From contig OX463808.1 in the NCBI GenBank assembly GCA_949825045.1, forward strand, positions 27,961,674 through 28,025,673: a stretch of DNA of 64,000 nt, given 5' to 3'. The notes below the pieces were generated by a model, which did not search any database, was not told the DNA's origin, and saw nothing but the letters and a program-made list of their open reading frames with translations. Numbering within the stretch: the stretch's first letter is position 1; each line of letters begins with the position of its first letter. Shown in pieces: positions 41,509-52,591 of this stretch. Origin of the DNA: Argyresthia goedartella (taxonomy: Eukaryota > Arthropoda > Insecta > Lepidoptera > Argyresthiidae). The translations under genes were made by a program, and so were the position numbers.

Positions 41509-42479
41509 TTATTATAACTTTTAGTTTAAAACTTTAGTCTATGAAATAGGTAACTATACATGATAACTTTTATTTAGCTGACTGGGAAATGAACATTCGT
41601 CATTATGAACAACTTTCCAAAAGAATCAGGTCGCAAAAGAAAAAATATGTGAGTTTTCCTTATTAACTTTTTAAATTAGCTGATCCAACTAATACTCCGG
41701 GTGGCATGAGGTGAAGAAGCAACGTCCTACAGCACCAGTAAAGGTAAAGTCCGAAAACTGTAAATTTGTACTTCCATCACTAAAAACCCTAAGAGCTTGC
41801 CAGACTCGCGCACCGACGACAACGGTTCGGCACAATTCGTTTTTTTCGTGAAGGTTTTCGGATTTTTCCCTTGATGAAATAGCGGAACTTTATTTGTACT
41901 AAAAGACCTTCCTTCGTGCCAAATTTAATTAATCTAGTCCAAATAAAAAAAGTGACAATAGTCAGTTAAAATTATTATATAAGAGTAATAGCTCTGGAAA
42001 CAGTCGAAATCTGTAATGGGCGTCCGTGATGGGAATGGGACCCTGAGGGTGTAAGTGATCGTCGTTTAAAGCCCAGTTTCACCTCTCCACCCTTAGCTGT
42101 TCACACCGTTGTTGCCGCCTTGCCGTCATTTGACGTCGGCTGGATGGTGAGGCAATTAATGAACGGCGAGTCACCACCAACATATTTTTGATCATTATTG
42201 AGACGTGATTTCGTAGTCTCAGAGTTAACTTGGTCTTACTATTCCATTGAAAACACAAACCTCATAGACCATTCTGTAGTTTCCCTTAAGAGCCTTAACT
42301 CGCCACGGCGCGCATCGAGTTTAGGTTTTAAGCACGACGCTTACGAGCTCGGAAGCGTGCATGCGTGCACGCATACCTGTGTGTGTGTTGGAGCGAGGTT
42401 GATATACTGCGCTGAAACCTGTTGATACTTTTCAAGACTTTAGTCGATAGGACAAATTCATTATGGCTTATGTTTAAAC
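41509..42479. other. Unassigned
   Basis: No gene or repeat family recognised. Confidence 0.35.
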
Positions 42480-42790
42480 GATTACCAAAAACGCACCTAT
42501 TTTACTACCAATAAATTCGAAATGACAGCCAGAATGGATAAATGTCCACCAAATTGTGTTTGGATAAATGATCACCAAACTTCTTTTTATGTTTTGTGTA
42601 CTTAAGTTTATGTTTTAAGTATTTTTTGTTGTTATTACATGTTCAACCTAACATGAAGGATAAAGGGGGGTGAGCGAACTTCACCTAAGCTACCGCAGTA
42701 TTTTGCCCTGATATTTTTTGCAACTTTTGGTGTTCATTTATCCATTTTGGGGAGGAAAAAATATTTTGGTGATCATTATATTTGTTGCCA
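42480..42790. mobile_element. Possible small inverted-repeat element
   Basis: The motif atggataaatg-tccaccaaa near 42534-42555 recurs inverted near 42729-42750, and aatgatcaccaaa (about 42565) pairs with ttttggtgatcatt (about 42763). The arms are short and diverged, so the limits are approximate. Confidence 0.3.
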
Positions 42791-42825
42791 TTTATTATTG
42801 GGTTTTAACTATATTGCTATTATAG

Positions 42826-42837
42826 CACACACTCACA

Positions 42838-42909
<72 letters not shown>
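42826..42909. repeat. (CA)n microsatellite, unit 1 allele
   Basis: Two AC runs of 15 and 18 units are separated by AT. In unit 2 the second run has 17 units. This is the only difference I found between the two duplicated units. Confidence 0.95.
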
Positions 42910-42914
<5 letters not shown>

Positions 42915-43107
42915 ATGCATAGAGTCGTCATGCCTTTTCCGATACGGGGACAGGCACAATTGTGCCCACATTTATCCAGTTATTCATTACTCAATTAGAC
43001 GTTGAAAGGGGCAAGCCCATCGCTGCAGCTATGGAAATTGAAGTTTTCATAACGATGCTTTCCATCATCTTTAGAATTGAACGCCCGCATTCGTATAATG
43101 TACGTCG

Positions 43108-43900
43108 TATTTTATTTATTTTTATTTATATATTAGGTACACAAAACAGAAGTGGAGATAAAACATTAAACCAAAACAATAGAACATATAAAAGGGGGCT
43201 GTCTCCAGCGCCAAAAGTATGTGGCCACAGCATGGTAAAAAAATGATACAGCTAAAACTAAAACTACACATATAAAGTGTTAAACATATAGTAAAATATT
43301 ACGGAACTAAACAAGATATAATTTTTCACTAAACAAATATTAAAGAATAAGAAAGGATTCCGTTATGTGAGGTAAGAATCATTAATCATATATACCTATA
43401 TGCATGAGGATTTTTCGAATCTTATATTTATAGCAAGGCAACGAGTCGTGATTGATGTCAGGAACGTCATCTTCGCTGGCCAAAACCTCATTATAGCGGA
43501 GACACATACGATGTATGGGGTTGTTGGCGCTAATATTCGAACTGCACGAAAAATTCCGCGTTCATTTTCGTCCCAACGAAATATGAACGCGGTATTCTGA
43601 CTGACCTGCTCGGTACATGGAAATTAATTTCTGAGAGAGCAGAAGTTGTGGTGGATCGATTTATTATTTTATGTAGCCATCTCCAATAGAATCTCGTCGT
43701 AGACTTCAGGATCAAGTCCTGAAGTCTACGACGAGATTCTAAGGGTTCCAATGAGAAACGTTCGCATCTGTTTTTGTAGGGCTTAACCGCGCGGCGAAGT
43801 CCAAGACGCGCGCAGAGCATGCGTAGGAAGCGCTTCTGGACCGATTCAACATGATCGATGTGGGTTTTGTAAAATTGCAATGGACAAGAGCACTATAGAG
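43108..43900 (-). pseudogene. LINE D 3' relic with ORF2 C-terminus
   Basis: Minus strand. 43880-43530 reads HIDHVESVQKRFLRMLCARL and later CERFSLEPLESRRRLQDL, the C-terminal region of a jockey/I-group ORF2 (the VQKRFLR and L-E-RRR-L-D motifs). A hairpin (43687-43741) interrupts the homology right after RRRLQD; it resumes with INFHVPSRSVR. The 3' UTR extends to about 43108 with a ttatttatttttattta tail. Confidence 0.7.
43687..43741. repeat. Perfect hairpin, 25-bp arms, 5-nt loop, inside a LINE frame
   Basis: The arm 43687-43711 (contains GAATCTCGTCGTAGACTTC), loop tcaag, exact complement 43717-43741. The right arm, read on the minus strand, encodes the LINE residues SRRRLQD; the left arm is its inverted copy and has no LINE homology. 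Confidence 0.95.
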
Positions 43901-44055
43901 CATAATCAGACTAGCTGGTTTCTTAAATGACTTAAGTTACTCGTGCAAGGAATCCAAGAATAAACAGGGATGGTACTGTCAGAAGATTGAGCCTCTTAAA
44001 GTGTCGTTTAGCGCTATCTCTACGTCAAATACCTCCTATGGCCCTGACACTTTTT
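43901..44055. other. Unassigned
   Basis: No recognised signal. Confidence 0.3.
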
Positions 44056-44638
44056 AGGGTTCCATAGAGAAACAAGGTACCCTTATAGTTTTGTCAAGTC
44101 TGTCTGTCCGTCCGTCCGTCCCTCCGTATGCCACAGCAACTTTATGTAGAAACTATTAAGACTACACAGTTGAAACTTGGTATGTAGATGAATTCTGTGA
44201 ACCGCTTTACGATTTTTATACAAAATTTTAAATTATTAAAGAGGCCCCTCCCTGACTGAACTAACCTAACTGGAACCAAAAAATATATTTTTCATCAAAC
44301 CTTTATGTGTAGGGTGTCTATAGATAGGTCTTTAAAATGACTTAGAGGTTCCTAAAACCACCCTTCCAAAGTGGAAACATTTAAAGTAAGAAAGTGAAAA
44401 ATTTACAAAAAATATATGCTGTGTATCTCAATACACAATTTCAACGGAAATTGGTTTAAACAAAAAAAAATAAGCTGTTTTTAAGATATAAAACATTTAT
44501 TAAAAACCGCAAAGATATCTTTCTCATTCATACAAACACTATGAAAAACAAAGTTACAACACAAACATCCAGTCACATAATTACTTGCTACAACGGAACC
44601 CTTCATGGGCGAGTCTGACTCGCAGTTGGCCACTTTTT
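44056..44638 (+). repeat. Lepidopteran interspersed repeat, plus orientation
   Basis: Begins agggttccatagag, has a tctgtctgtccgtccgtccg tract and cagttgaaacttggtatg, and ends ggaacccttcatgggcgag then gactcgcagttggcca. Same family as 12898-13452 in opposite orientation. Confidence 0.6.
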
Positions 44639-45300
44639 TTGTGCAATTAAAATAAATCCTTTGCCTATGTACTGAGTTACCCCAAAAAATATTCCAAATC
44701 TTAGTGTAGTCCACATAACCATTAAACTACACAAGCTAGTCTTTTTAAAGTCTTCCCTTTTGTTATTTTTTGTCCACTTCAAAACCATTTCAAAAACCAT
44801 TTATTTTCTGACTTTTAACGCGATATGATGTTTTTTTTTTTTCAGATAGTAGTTATTTTAATGTGTCTCAAACAAATAGTTACATTAAATCGATTCTATG
44901 AAACTTAAGCTAGCCCGGGGCATTGTCCCCAGCACGCCGGCCGCATTTCCCTCTGAATTGCCATGTTGAGCCTTTAGGCGAAGTAGGAACCTGCCTTAAG
45001 GTCGCCAGACACACTGACATTTTTTTTAGATAGAGCCTTAGAGAACGTTTCTATTGCAAGTGCCGCAAATATGTAATTGCTTTTCAAAAAAGCATATCTG
45101 CGGCAGACTCCGGCTTCCAGCAGTACAGTTACAGCAGTAGATACTCCTTAAATACTTCTTGAGAGGCTGTTGTCCTGCCAGAAAATATTGTAGGTTATAA
45201 CTTATATACTTTCTAGGTTCATCCATTTCTAATGATGTGGAAACGTGAAACCATAGCAGATACGTAAGTATCTGGTTACAGTTAAAGTTAAAGTGCTTAC
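44639..45300. other. Unassigned
   Basis: Poly-T run (12) at 44831-44842; no gene recognised. Confidence 0.35.
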
Positions 45301-45471
45301 AGTGGTAACACTTTCACCGGAGTGGTCGCCTGAAGTAAAATGATCTGAACATAACTTGAACCATTTAGAAGCCGCCGAGTTTTTCTGTTTCAAGGCCTTT
45401 TCCCAAATCTTTCTTAATTTTTTATCTTTGGGAAAAACATGTTTACAACTAAAGGCAGCAAATTGAGCCAT
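45301..45471 (-). pseudogene. THAP-type zinc-finger exon remnant
   Basis: The minus strand from ATG 45471 reads MAQFAAFSCKHVFPKDKKLR, then IWEKALKQ, KWFKLCSDHFTSGD. The FPKD, W and C-x2-H-F positions match a THAP domain, the DNA-binding module of P-element transposases and THAP proteins. The first Cys pair of the C2CH finger is degraded (only one Cys visible). After ESVTT comes GTAAGC, a plausible splice donor at 45300. No downstream exon was found. Source is either a P-like transposon or a host THAP gene fragment. Confidence 0.5.
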
Positions 45472-45589
45472 TTCAGAGAAATGAAGAAAAAACGAGAAAC
45501 ATGATGCGTTTGACGGCTTTGACAGTCCATTTAGGCCTTGTCGACGACACGCCCTCCGGCGGGATAAAAAGTCAGTATTCATTCCTTTC

Positions 45590-45957
45590 AATTGGAGAAC
45601 TGTAGTTGGGCCACTGTTGTTCAGCTTGCTCAAATCCCAACATTAAACTCACAGCCGTAGGGATATTCCAGTAGGCCCTTTGTTGGCTAACTACAGTTAA
45701 CACATTGTTGTGCAGATTATTTAAACCCCAAAACAAATCACCCAACAGCAGAATAATTGCAGAAGGTCCTTTGATACCAAATCCTAGTTGGGTCACTGTT
45801 TGACGTTTGCTGAAATCCCAACATCAATTTCCTAACAGTGGATTATCGCAGTTGATTGCAAGCCGTGGTTGGCCTTCATTTGTGTTGATTGCTGAAATCC
45901 CAAAATGAAATGTCCTACCGCAGGAGTATCGCAGAAGGCCCATTGTTATAATTAAGC
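45590..45957. repeat. Diverged tandem repeat, about 81-91 bp unit
   Basis: At least four units, marked by CCCAA-A at about 45635, 45726, 45817 and 45898. Each is preceded by a block like gttgggtcactgtt-gctgaaat and followed by ctaacag-ag-at-atcgcag and ggccc-ttgttg. Units are strongly diverged. Confidence 0.7.
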
Positions 45958-46012
45958 AATTAAGCATTTTTGTCCAAATGACATATCCCCATGTAGACAA
46001 AAATGCTTAATT
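45958..46012. repeat. Perfect inverted repeat, 17-bp arms, 21-nt loop
   Basis: AATTAAGCATTTTTGTC at 45958-45974 and its exact complement at 45996-46012, at the end of the tandem repeat. Confidence 0.9.
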
Positions 46013-46816
46013 AGCCCTTTATTGGCCCTCGGTTCCCAGACCGACTATTTGTTTGTCATCGAAACCCTGACCGTTGGCTATGATATGCGAACCATAAATG
46101 CTACTAGGATAATCTCACGAGTGAATCTATAAAGGTTCCGTTTTTCTTGTTTAAGGTACGGATCATAAATGTCAATGGAAGATTAAGACAACTCATATTG
46201 TACCCTTAGTCACATCCACCACAGGCATCATTTCTAAAAATTTAAAAACATGATGAAAATAAAAGAGGCCTATTTTACGAGATGAAGAATATAAACAAAC
46301 TTCAATGTAAAAAAAAACTTTATATTTTAACCGTCGGCGTTGGTATAAGACGAAGGTCATTCGTCGGAAGAGTCCAAATCGTCCGTATTTAGGATAAAAC
46401 TCGATTATTTTTATATCAATAATTATGTAAATTTTGCTATAAAAACTGCTCTCTACTTTTATGATGTGACATTTTCGCCATTTGTCAGCAGATACATTTG
46501 GGATTAATTCTTGTAGCACTATTTTGCACCTGAAAACGAAACAGTCAATAAAGGTAACCTCTTTTGAGGTTAATTTTGCCAGTGTCAATTTTATTTGAAA
46601 AGCAAACTTCGCACTTCACACTTCGCACTTTGGTCAGCGGACGCACCCTACACTTCACCTTACTGGACACCATCTACCCTCCCGTCTGGCGGCGAAGCGG
46701 CGACTACCCCAGGGGAGTCCTACTGCTAGACATTCGGAAACATTCTTAGCGACTTCGTTAACTCACGACCAGGCTGAGGTCCTCCAGCCATACTCACTAA
46801 AGGCTATACTTACAGC
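46013..46816. other. Unassigned
   Basis: A short cacttcgcacttcacacttcgca repeat cluster (about 46605-46650) is the only notable feature. Confidence 0.3.
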
Positions 46817-46864
46817 AAGTAAAATAGACATTTACAATAGGTATTGTAAATGTCTATTTTACTT
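46817..46864. repeat. Perfect hairpin, 22-bp arms, 4-nt loop
   Basis: The arm 46817-46838 (AAGTAAAATAGACATTTAC start), loop aggt, exact complement 46843-46864. Confidence 0.95.
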
Positions 46865-47163
46865 TACTAAATAGGAAAGCTACTACCGTTTCAAACGTCT
46901 TGAGTTTTTTTTTGCTCTTAGCACTACCCAGGAGAACTAGTAGAACTATGATGGAATCCAAGTGATATCTTCTGAACAGAGGGATTTCCTGTACCACGAA
47001 TCACGCAACGACAGCTGTCGTTGGCCAACTGAAAAAATTATTGCGAACAAGTGAAAAGGGCAGAGATAACAATTGTTCGCTATCGCAATGTAACTTAGTA
47101 AAGGTGAGATTGTTTACATTCTTTATCTCGACAAATTGGAATTAATTTTAGAAAGGCGTACGG
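46865..47163. other. Unassigned
   Basis: No gene recognised. Confidence 0.3.
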
Positions 47164-47510
47164 CTACGACAGTAGTAAGTAGGATCTGTGACGCTTGGCT
47201 AAGGCCCGAGCATCAGAGATACTCACCACTCTTAAAAAGGGAGAAATAATATTTTTATAAAACATATGATACACAAATAGTTGCGTTACCGAAAGAACAT
47301 CACAATTATTATAAAGGAGATCAGTGGGAAAAAGCAGCGGACGGAAAGTGGACACCTAGAGTTTGTCTTTGGGCACGTTCTAATTCCAGGATAGATGTTT
47401 TCGGTGCGGCTCCGCACGAGGTGATGCACTACGTTAGCACAGATTGGCAGAGTGCCATATACGCTCGTTTATTATTCCAAGTTACCCCCGTGCCCAACGA
47501 AATCGCAAGA
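47164..47510 (-). pseudogene. LINE B ORF2 C-terminal fragment
   Basis: The minus strand reads RVYMALCQSVLT, stop, CITS, then KTSILELERAQRQTL and VSTFRPLLFPTDLLYNN, matching 26216-26500 with stops and small shifts. A truncated relic. Confidence 0.8.
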
Positions 47511-47537
47511 GGCAAAAAATGACGTTAAAAAAAGTAT

Positions 47538-47590
47538 ATGTAAATATCTACAGTAATAAACAAAACTTGACTGACTTTGATTTTGAATAG
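47538..47590 (+). mobile_element. LINE A 3' terminus fragment
   Basis: Contains gtatatgtaaatatctacag, taataaa and a gactgactttgattttga end, as in the LINE A 3' terminus. Confidence 0.7.
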
Positions 47591-47964
47591 TTCCAATTAT
47601 TTTGAACTGATGACATGATTTATGAAAAATATGGGTTCCAAAGGTGAGATTCTGGTCGACAAGAACACCGAGGTATTTAATAGTTGAGATTTTATTCAGG
47701 GAATAAAATTCTAGTCTAGTCTATACAGCAATAAGCTTAAGAGGCAACTGGGAATGGATTGCCCCTACTTGTGACCGCTGTACACTCCTCATACATCTTA
47801 TTTATTTATTCGTATGGCCAACGTCGTTCAGTCAATTTAACACGCGTTTTCTCAAATGGGGCGGTAAAAGCACAACTTCATATAACAGAACAACTTTATT
47901 GTTTTGACAGATGTCACTATTTTGAAAGGTATATATAGCCATACTTTTGTATCTTTGTTTGCCT
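47591..47964. other. Unassigned
   Basis: No gene recognised. Confidence 0.3.
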
Positions 47965-48425
47965 CGCAACGAAAGCGGTTCTTTTAGAGGCCGTCTCTGC
48001 CCTTACCACGGAAACGTTCTTTGCGGCATTAAAACGGTTTGCATACCGTCGTGGGACGCCGTCCCTCATTCGAAGCGATTGCGGCACGATCTATGTAGGC
48101 GCTAGAAATCAGCTCAGGGAGGTACAAGAATTTCTCAGCTCGAATAATGATGCAATAACTCACAAACTTGGTTACTGAACCCCCTAAGGGACCATAGTTC
48201 GGCGCATTGCATGAAATAAATTTTAAATCCACCACACAACTGTCCTAACGAGTCAATGGTAAACAGCACCACACTTTTGAGGAATTTCTAATTCTTTTAA
48301 CTGGAATTGAAGCCATGCTCAACTCAAGACCCCTCTGCCAACTTTCGCCCAACTCTTCGGACTTTGAACCTCTCACTGCGGGACATTTCATTATATGACG
48401 CCCTCTCACTGCTTTACCCAAGTAT
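47965..48425 (+). pseudogene. BEL/Pao integrase fragment
   Basis: The plus strand reads KAVLLEAVSALTTETFFAAL, then RRGTPSLIRSDCGTIYVGAR (the second catalytic Asp region), and after a gap and stops, EEFLILLTGIEAMLNSRPLC, then FEPLTAGHFII. These align in order with the integrase core of the element at 15118-23459 but are clearly diverged from it. The catalytic Glu segment is deleted. It is an old relic of a different BEL family. Confidence 0.8.
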
Positions 48426-48846
48426 TCACTCGACCATCAGCCCATCTCAGCTCGCAGACATTTTCAGCTCTTTCCCAACGCTTCTGGGTTCTTTGGTCCA
48501 CCTCAGAGGAGTGCCATTTGGAGCGGGTTTGGAGGATGTGGTGGTCCAAATGGCCAATGGCAAATGGCAAACCGCTCCAAATGGCTCTCCTCTTCATGTC
48601 CTCCTCAAGTTTGTGGATCGTCATCAAATAAGATGGCCTGCCTCCTCTACAATGGAAGATGGGAAGAATCACCCGGACGATACCATGGAAAGATAGAGTA
48701 GTAGTTGATCATTATTTCCACAATAACCAGCTTATCCCCTCCTTTGCCGAGCGCCCTACATAGTCCACTTTTCAATAACGCCATATTTGCGGGCCGCCCT
48801 ATATAGACCCAGCAGCAGCGCGCGCTACCGCGTCGAGCAATATGAG
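48426..48846. other. Unassigned
   Basis: A near-repeat of atttggagcggg and caaatggcaaaccgctccaaat (about 48518-48582) makes a local inverted pair. No gene recognised. Confidence 0.3.
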
Positions 48847-49077
48847 TAATTTCAACCAATGGGGATCGGTGTGACAAGGACAGTAACAAAATTTCGTTAT
48901 GTAAAGGAATGAGATAGGTATTAAAACCGTCGGACCTTAACCAATCGTAGTAAAAGTCCATCAACGGAATGCATCATGCGGCACAACTTCAGTCCGGTTC
49001 AGTCGTGGGTTTGAGGCAGCAGTGTTCAAGTTTTTTTGGTGAAAAGTGTTTTGTTTTCATCGCAAAAGGAAAGAAAC
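48847..49077 (+). promoter_or_regulatory. Putative promoter and non-coding first exon, unit 1 copy
   Basis: A CpG-richer stretch (gcgcgcgctaccgcgtcgag just upstream, about 48818-48837) and a CCAAT (about 48856) precede two arthropod initiator matches, TCAGTC at 48989-48994 and 48999-49004. An ATG-free segment then ends at AAAGAAAC followed by GTAAGTAA, a strong splice donor at 49078. Identical to 61660-61890, which lies upstream of the candidate gene at 63278. No TATA box is seen at the proper distance. Confidence 0.4.
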
Positions 49078-49433
49078 GTAAGTAACTAGCATGTCTGTTT
49101 AATCCTGTAGGTTGTTTGCGTTGGATTTTGTACTAATATCGATGACCTAAACTTGCACGGCGAAAAATTTCCGCCTTGCTGGTTTCGACAAGACAACAAT
49201 TGATGGCTTTTTGTTTCTATTTACGGATAAAACGATGTTATATTCATATCTAAGATTCATAAACTCGAAGTGAAAACAATAATTTTGTGCGTAGATCGTT
49301 TCTGAGAGCTGAAATCGTCAATCGAAAATCTTGAGTCATCATCTGGACTATATTGTCCGCAACACCAATGTATGTTTTGAAACAAAATAGCGGTCGGTGG
49401 CCATGAGATAACTTAGTATGGATACGCCTGTAC
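49078..49433. other. Unassigned end of unit 1
   Basis: Would be intronic if the first-exon call is right. Ends at the tandem junction (tacag then agcat). Confidence 0.35.
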
Positions 49434-49524
49434 AGAGCATATCCTTTCTCTTTCGTGATAGGTACTTTTAAATATGTTTTATAAGAGTAAGTATATATCA
49501 AATATATATTATACTTTCGTGGAG

Positions 49525-49555
<31 letters not shown>

Positions 49556-49629
49556 ATTTATTTTATTATATAAATGTAAATAATAAGAGTATTATATTAT
49601 ATATTAAGAATAATAGTTCTGTTGCTGTA

Positions 49630-49980
49630 GTCTAGTGCTGTAGTTCAGCGGAATTCCTGGCGAGCTGTATTTTTTTGGCAGCTAACTGCGCTTGCATCTC
49701 TAGCTCTGCAGATCCAGTCGTGCGAGGTGGCATGTGTGTTATGCCTCGGCGGCGATTTTCCTCGCAGCCACCACCGTCGTGGAGGAGGGGCTCATGGGCG
49801 TGGAGACGGAGCGCGGCCGCGAGGTAGTGGGTGCACCATCGGTGTTCGTGGTGGGCATCTCACTTTGGGCCTGCGGCGGCGGGGCGGTGCTTCAGCTTGC
49901 AGAGCTGGGGCGGCACTAGTGTTTTCAACACCAGTACCCGTTGGTGGTATGAGCCCCGATTGACTTCTGGTTACAACCAT
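49630..49980 (-). pseudogene. Gag-like fragment, unit 2 copy
   Basis: Same sequence as 36815-37165; see there. Confidence 0.4.
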
Positions 49981-51154
49981 GTCGAATATTTTATCACTTT
50001 TTACATAGACACTGTTTCAAATCACTGTGTAAAAGGACCACTACTTGGTCGACTCGTAGCTATCTATATAATAAAAAGCTGGATCAAATATTGAATAAAA
50101 AATTCTTCGTTTTTATTTCGTGTTCGTTTTAGAAAAAAAATACTTAACCGAATCTTGTAAATTATATACGCTTTGTTGCTAAGCAACTATATATGGAAAA
50201 TAGAAATATACTCTAACAAAAAGGTTTTACGGGAGTCGTGCACATAACGCGTGACAAATTTTCTTTGTGTCTCCAAATACTCTTGTATAATGTAATTAAT
50301 AATTATATAGGCCTAGATAACTTTATGAATATGAACATACCAACACCTTTCCTTACAATACACTAATTAGGTTCCTCATCTTAGAAATATACCCACACAA
50401 CAAACAGTAAAACACAAACAATTTACCACCCACACTAAAAATCATAAATCTACACAAAAGTCCATTAATTAATAAATATATCAAGCCAATATAAATATAT
50501 CAAACCAAAATAAGTATAAAAAAACAATATTTAAAACAACTAAGACAATTGTTTTAAGGCCCAGTGCTGGCTGTTGAGGTGAGGCGCGCCGCATTTGCCC
50601 GTCGTTTTCTGGCGGGGTAGCGGAACTGGCGGGGTAGCGGGCGGCGCGGAATAACGTCGGACCGCCCGGCGACTTTAAAAACTAAGTGTTTTTTCGAATT
50701 TACTGAAAAACGGAAATAAGCTAATTGATAAAATTTAATGATTGATACGGAGCACTAAAAGAGGAAAATTTAGGTATAAAAGTTATGCGAAAAATCAGTT
50801 ATTTTATATAAAAAAAATTGTATCTCCTTTTTAAGACTATGTTCAGGATTTTTTCCGATCGAGGCAAATTAATATAATCACGTAACGACATAGTATTTAA
50901 ACTAGATTATCTCATTGTGAATAACATATATATTTTTGAAACCTGTGAATTTAGTGTTTTTTTTTTTTGCCAAGGCGCTCTTCAGTGATTTTGTGTGATC
51001 TTGGGCCTTAAGAATAATTTAATGAGATCCTATATAAAAAATAATCACATTCGATAATGTACATTAATTAATAAATGATCTGGATGTCACATCGGTTTGT
51101 GAGTCCATCCTTACTGAATGGAGTAACTGTATCAAGTATGTTCCCACATCGCAT

Positions 51155-52475
51155 TATGGTCTAAAAATAATTTCCCAAAATATTAGTAGTAATGGCCGCA
51201 ATTTTCCAGACTTCCTAGTACTTCTGCATTAACTAAAATTTTATTGTGATAATCTGATATTGACCGAATGTTGGATGTTTTGTACACCTCTAATTCCCTT
51301 TATTCAAGGCAATAGGCATTATGTAAATTAAACAAATCTAAATCAAAATGATGGAGTGGTGATATAATACAAAGAAAACCTACTTGTCATCATAGAGGAG
51401 CCAAACATTGCTGAAAGAAATTGTCTTATTGTGAAACATAATAAAGACACGGCTAATATCGCCATTTACCGCCCACTTTGTTTCAAAAATAGAAAATTTA
51501 GTTGATGGCTTAACTTATGTATTTTAGGATTTGTCTTGTTTCTCCAATGTAATTTTGACAGGAGACTGTTATATTGATATAAACCCAGTTAAACATAATT
51601 CTGATGCCGACCTCTACTTAGATAAAGCTGCCTATTATGGACTGTTACCTGGAACTACTTTTGGGACTAGGGATTCCAGCAATATTTGCTTAGATCATTT
51701 GCTTCTAAAAAAATAAAATAAAGGTGGTATTTTTTAGGAGTTACCTATCAAAAATAATAATGGTGAACTTACCGAGCAGTACGCAGTCGGTAAATTGGGG
51801 AGTTCCACAGGGTAGTATCCTTGGACCTACTCTATTCCTAATTTATATTATTACCCCTGCCGCCTCGTGCTGCAACATGCCAAAATAATCCCCTACGCCG
51901 ATGACACGGTTTTACTATTTGCTGGTAGTTTTACTATTGCCTGGTAGTAGGTGGAACGAGGTATTAGTTAGTGCTCAACTAGACTTCAATATTGTTTCCC
52001 GCTGGCTACAATAAAATATTCTGACCCTCAACTCTGAGAAAGCCAAATATGTAACTTTCTCTCTACAACTCTACACAACCGAATAGCGTACACAAATCAT
52101 TTGCTCACATATGCGATACTTTGGGGCTAAATTTATGCACATGTGGAGTTCTGGAAAGGACGCCGACTATCAAATATTTAGGTATACTTCTTGATAATAA
52201 TTTGAATTTCCTAAATCACGTAGTCTCGTAGTGCCAAAATCAGAAAATTAATATATAACGTCTCATTGAATAAACGCATAACCTTTTAGATCCCAACTTA
52301 TTTATTACTAAACTATTTGGTCATACTCTTTACCATCGGGTATGTAGGTTGAAAAAAATCAAAACTTCAAATAAAAGTATAAAATTAAAATTACCTCATG
52401 CAACAAAGATTCTTACTGGATTGATTGACGTCATGAACAAAAAATCTATCAAATTTGACGATTCTCATATGTAGT
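51155..52475 (+). pseudogene. LINE F ORF2 relic, unit 2 copy
   Basis: Same sequence as 38340-39660, with endonuclease and RT motifs at the corresponding places. Confidence 0.75.
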
Positions 52476-52523
52476 CGTTACAAATTCGTATCAGATAAAA
52501 CTATGTAGGGGCACGTAAATAAT

Positions 52524-52591
52524 AAAACACGTAAATAAATAGTAGTATTTATATGAACCAATATAAATACTACTATTTATTTACGTGTTTT
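52524..52591. repeat. 31-bp-arm hairpin, unit 2 copy
   Basis: Identical to 39709-39776. Confidence 0.96.

Larger units (their letters stand above)
36619..49433 (+). repeat. Tandem duplication, unit 1 (12,815 bp)
   Basis: Everything from 36619 to 49433 recurs directly at 49434-62246. The offset is 12,815 before the CA microsatellite and 12,813 after it. Poly-A and poly-T runs and the AT microsatellite that I checked are equal in length between copies. Confidence 0.97.

Noticed and set aside
42826..42909. 83-codon frame encoding a His/Thr run
   Set aside because: It is only the translation of the CA microsatellite.
44481..44800. Two minus-strand frames of 65-77 codons
   Set aside because: They read through the end of an interspersed repeat (the CESD text is the gactcgca motif) and are not genes.
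45590..45957. CRISPR-like array
   Set aside because: Units are long, diverged and unspaced, and the genome is eukaryotic.
48307..48696. 129-codon plus frame
   Set aside because: It has no ATG start and is a shifted frame over the BEL integrase relic; the true frame reads IEAMLNSRPLC.
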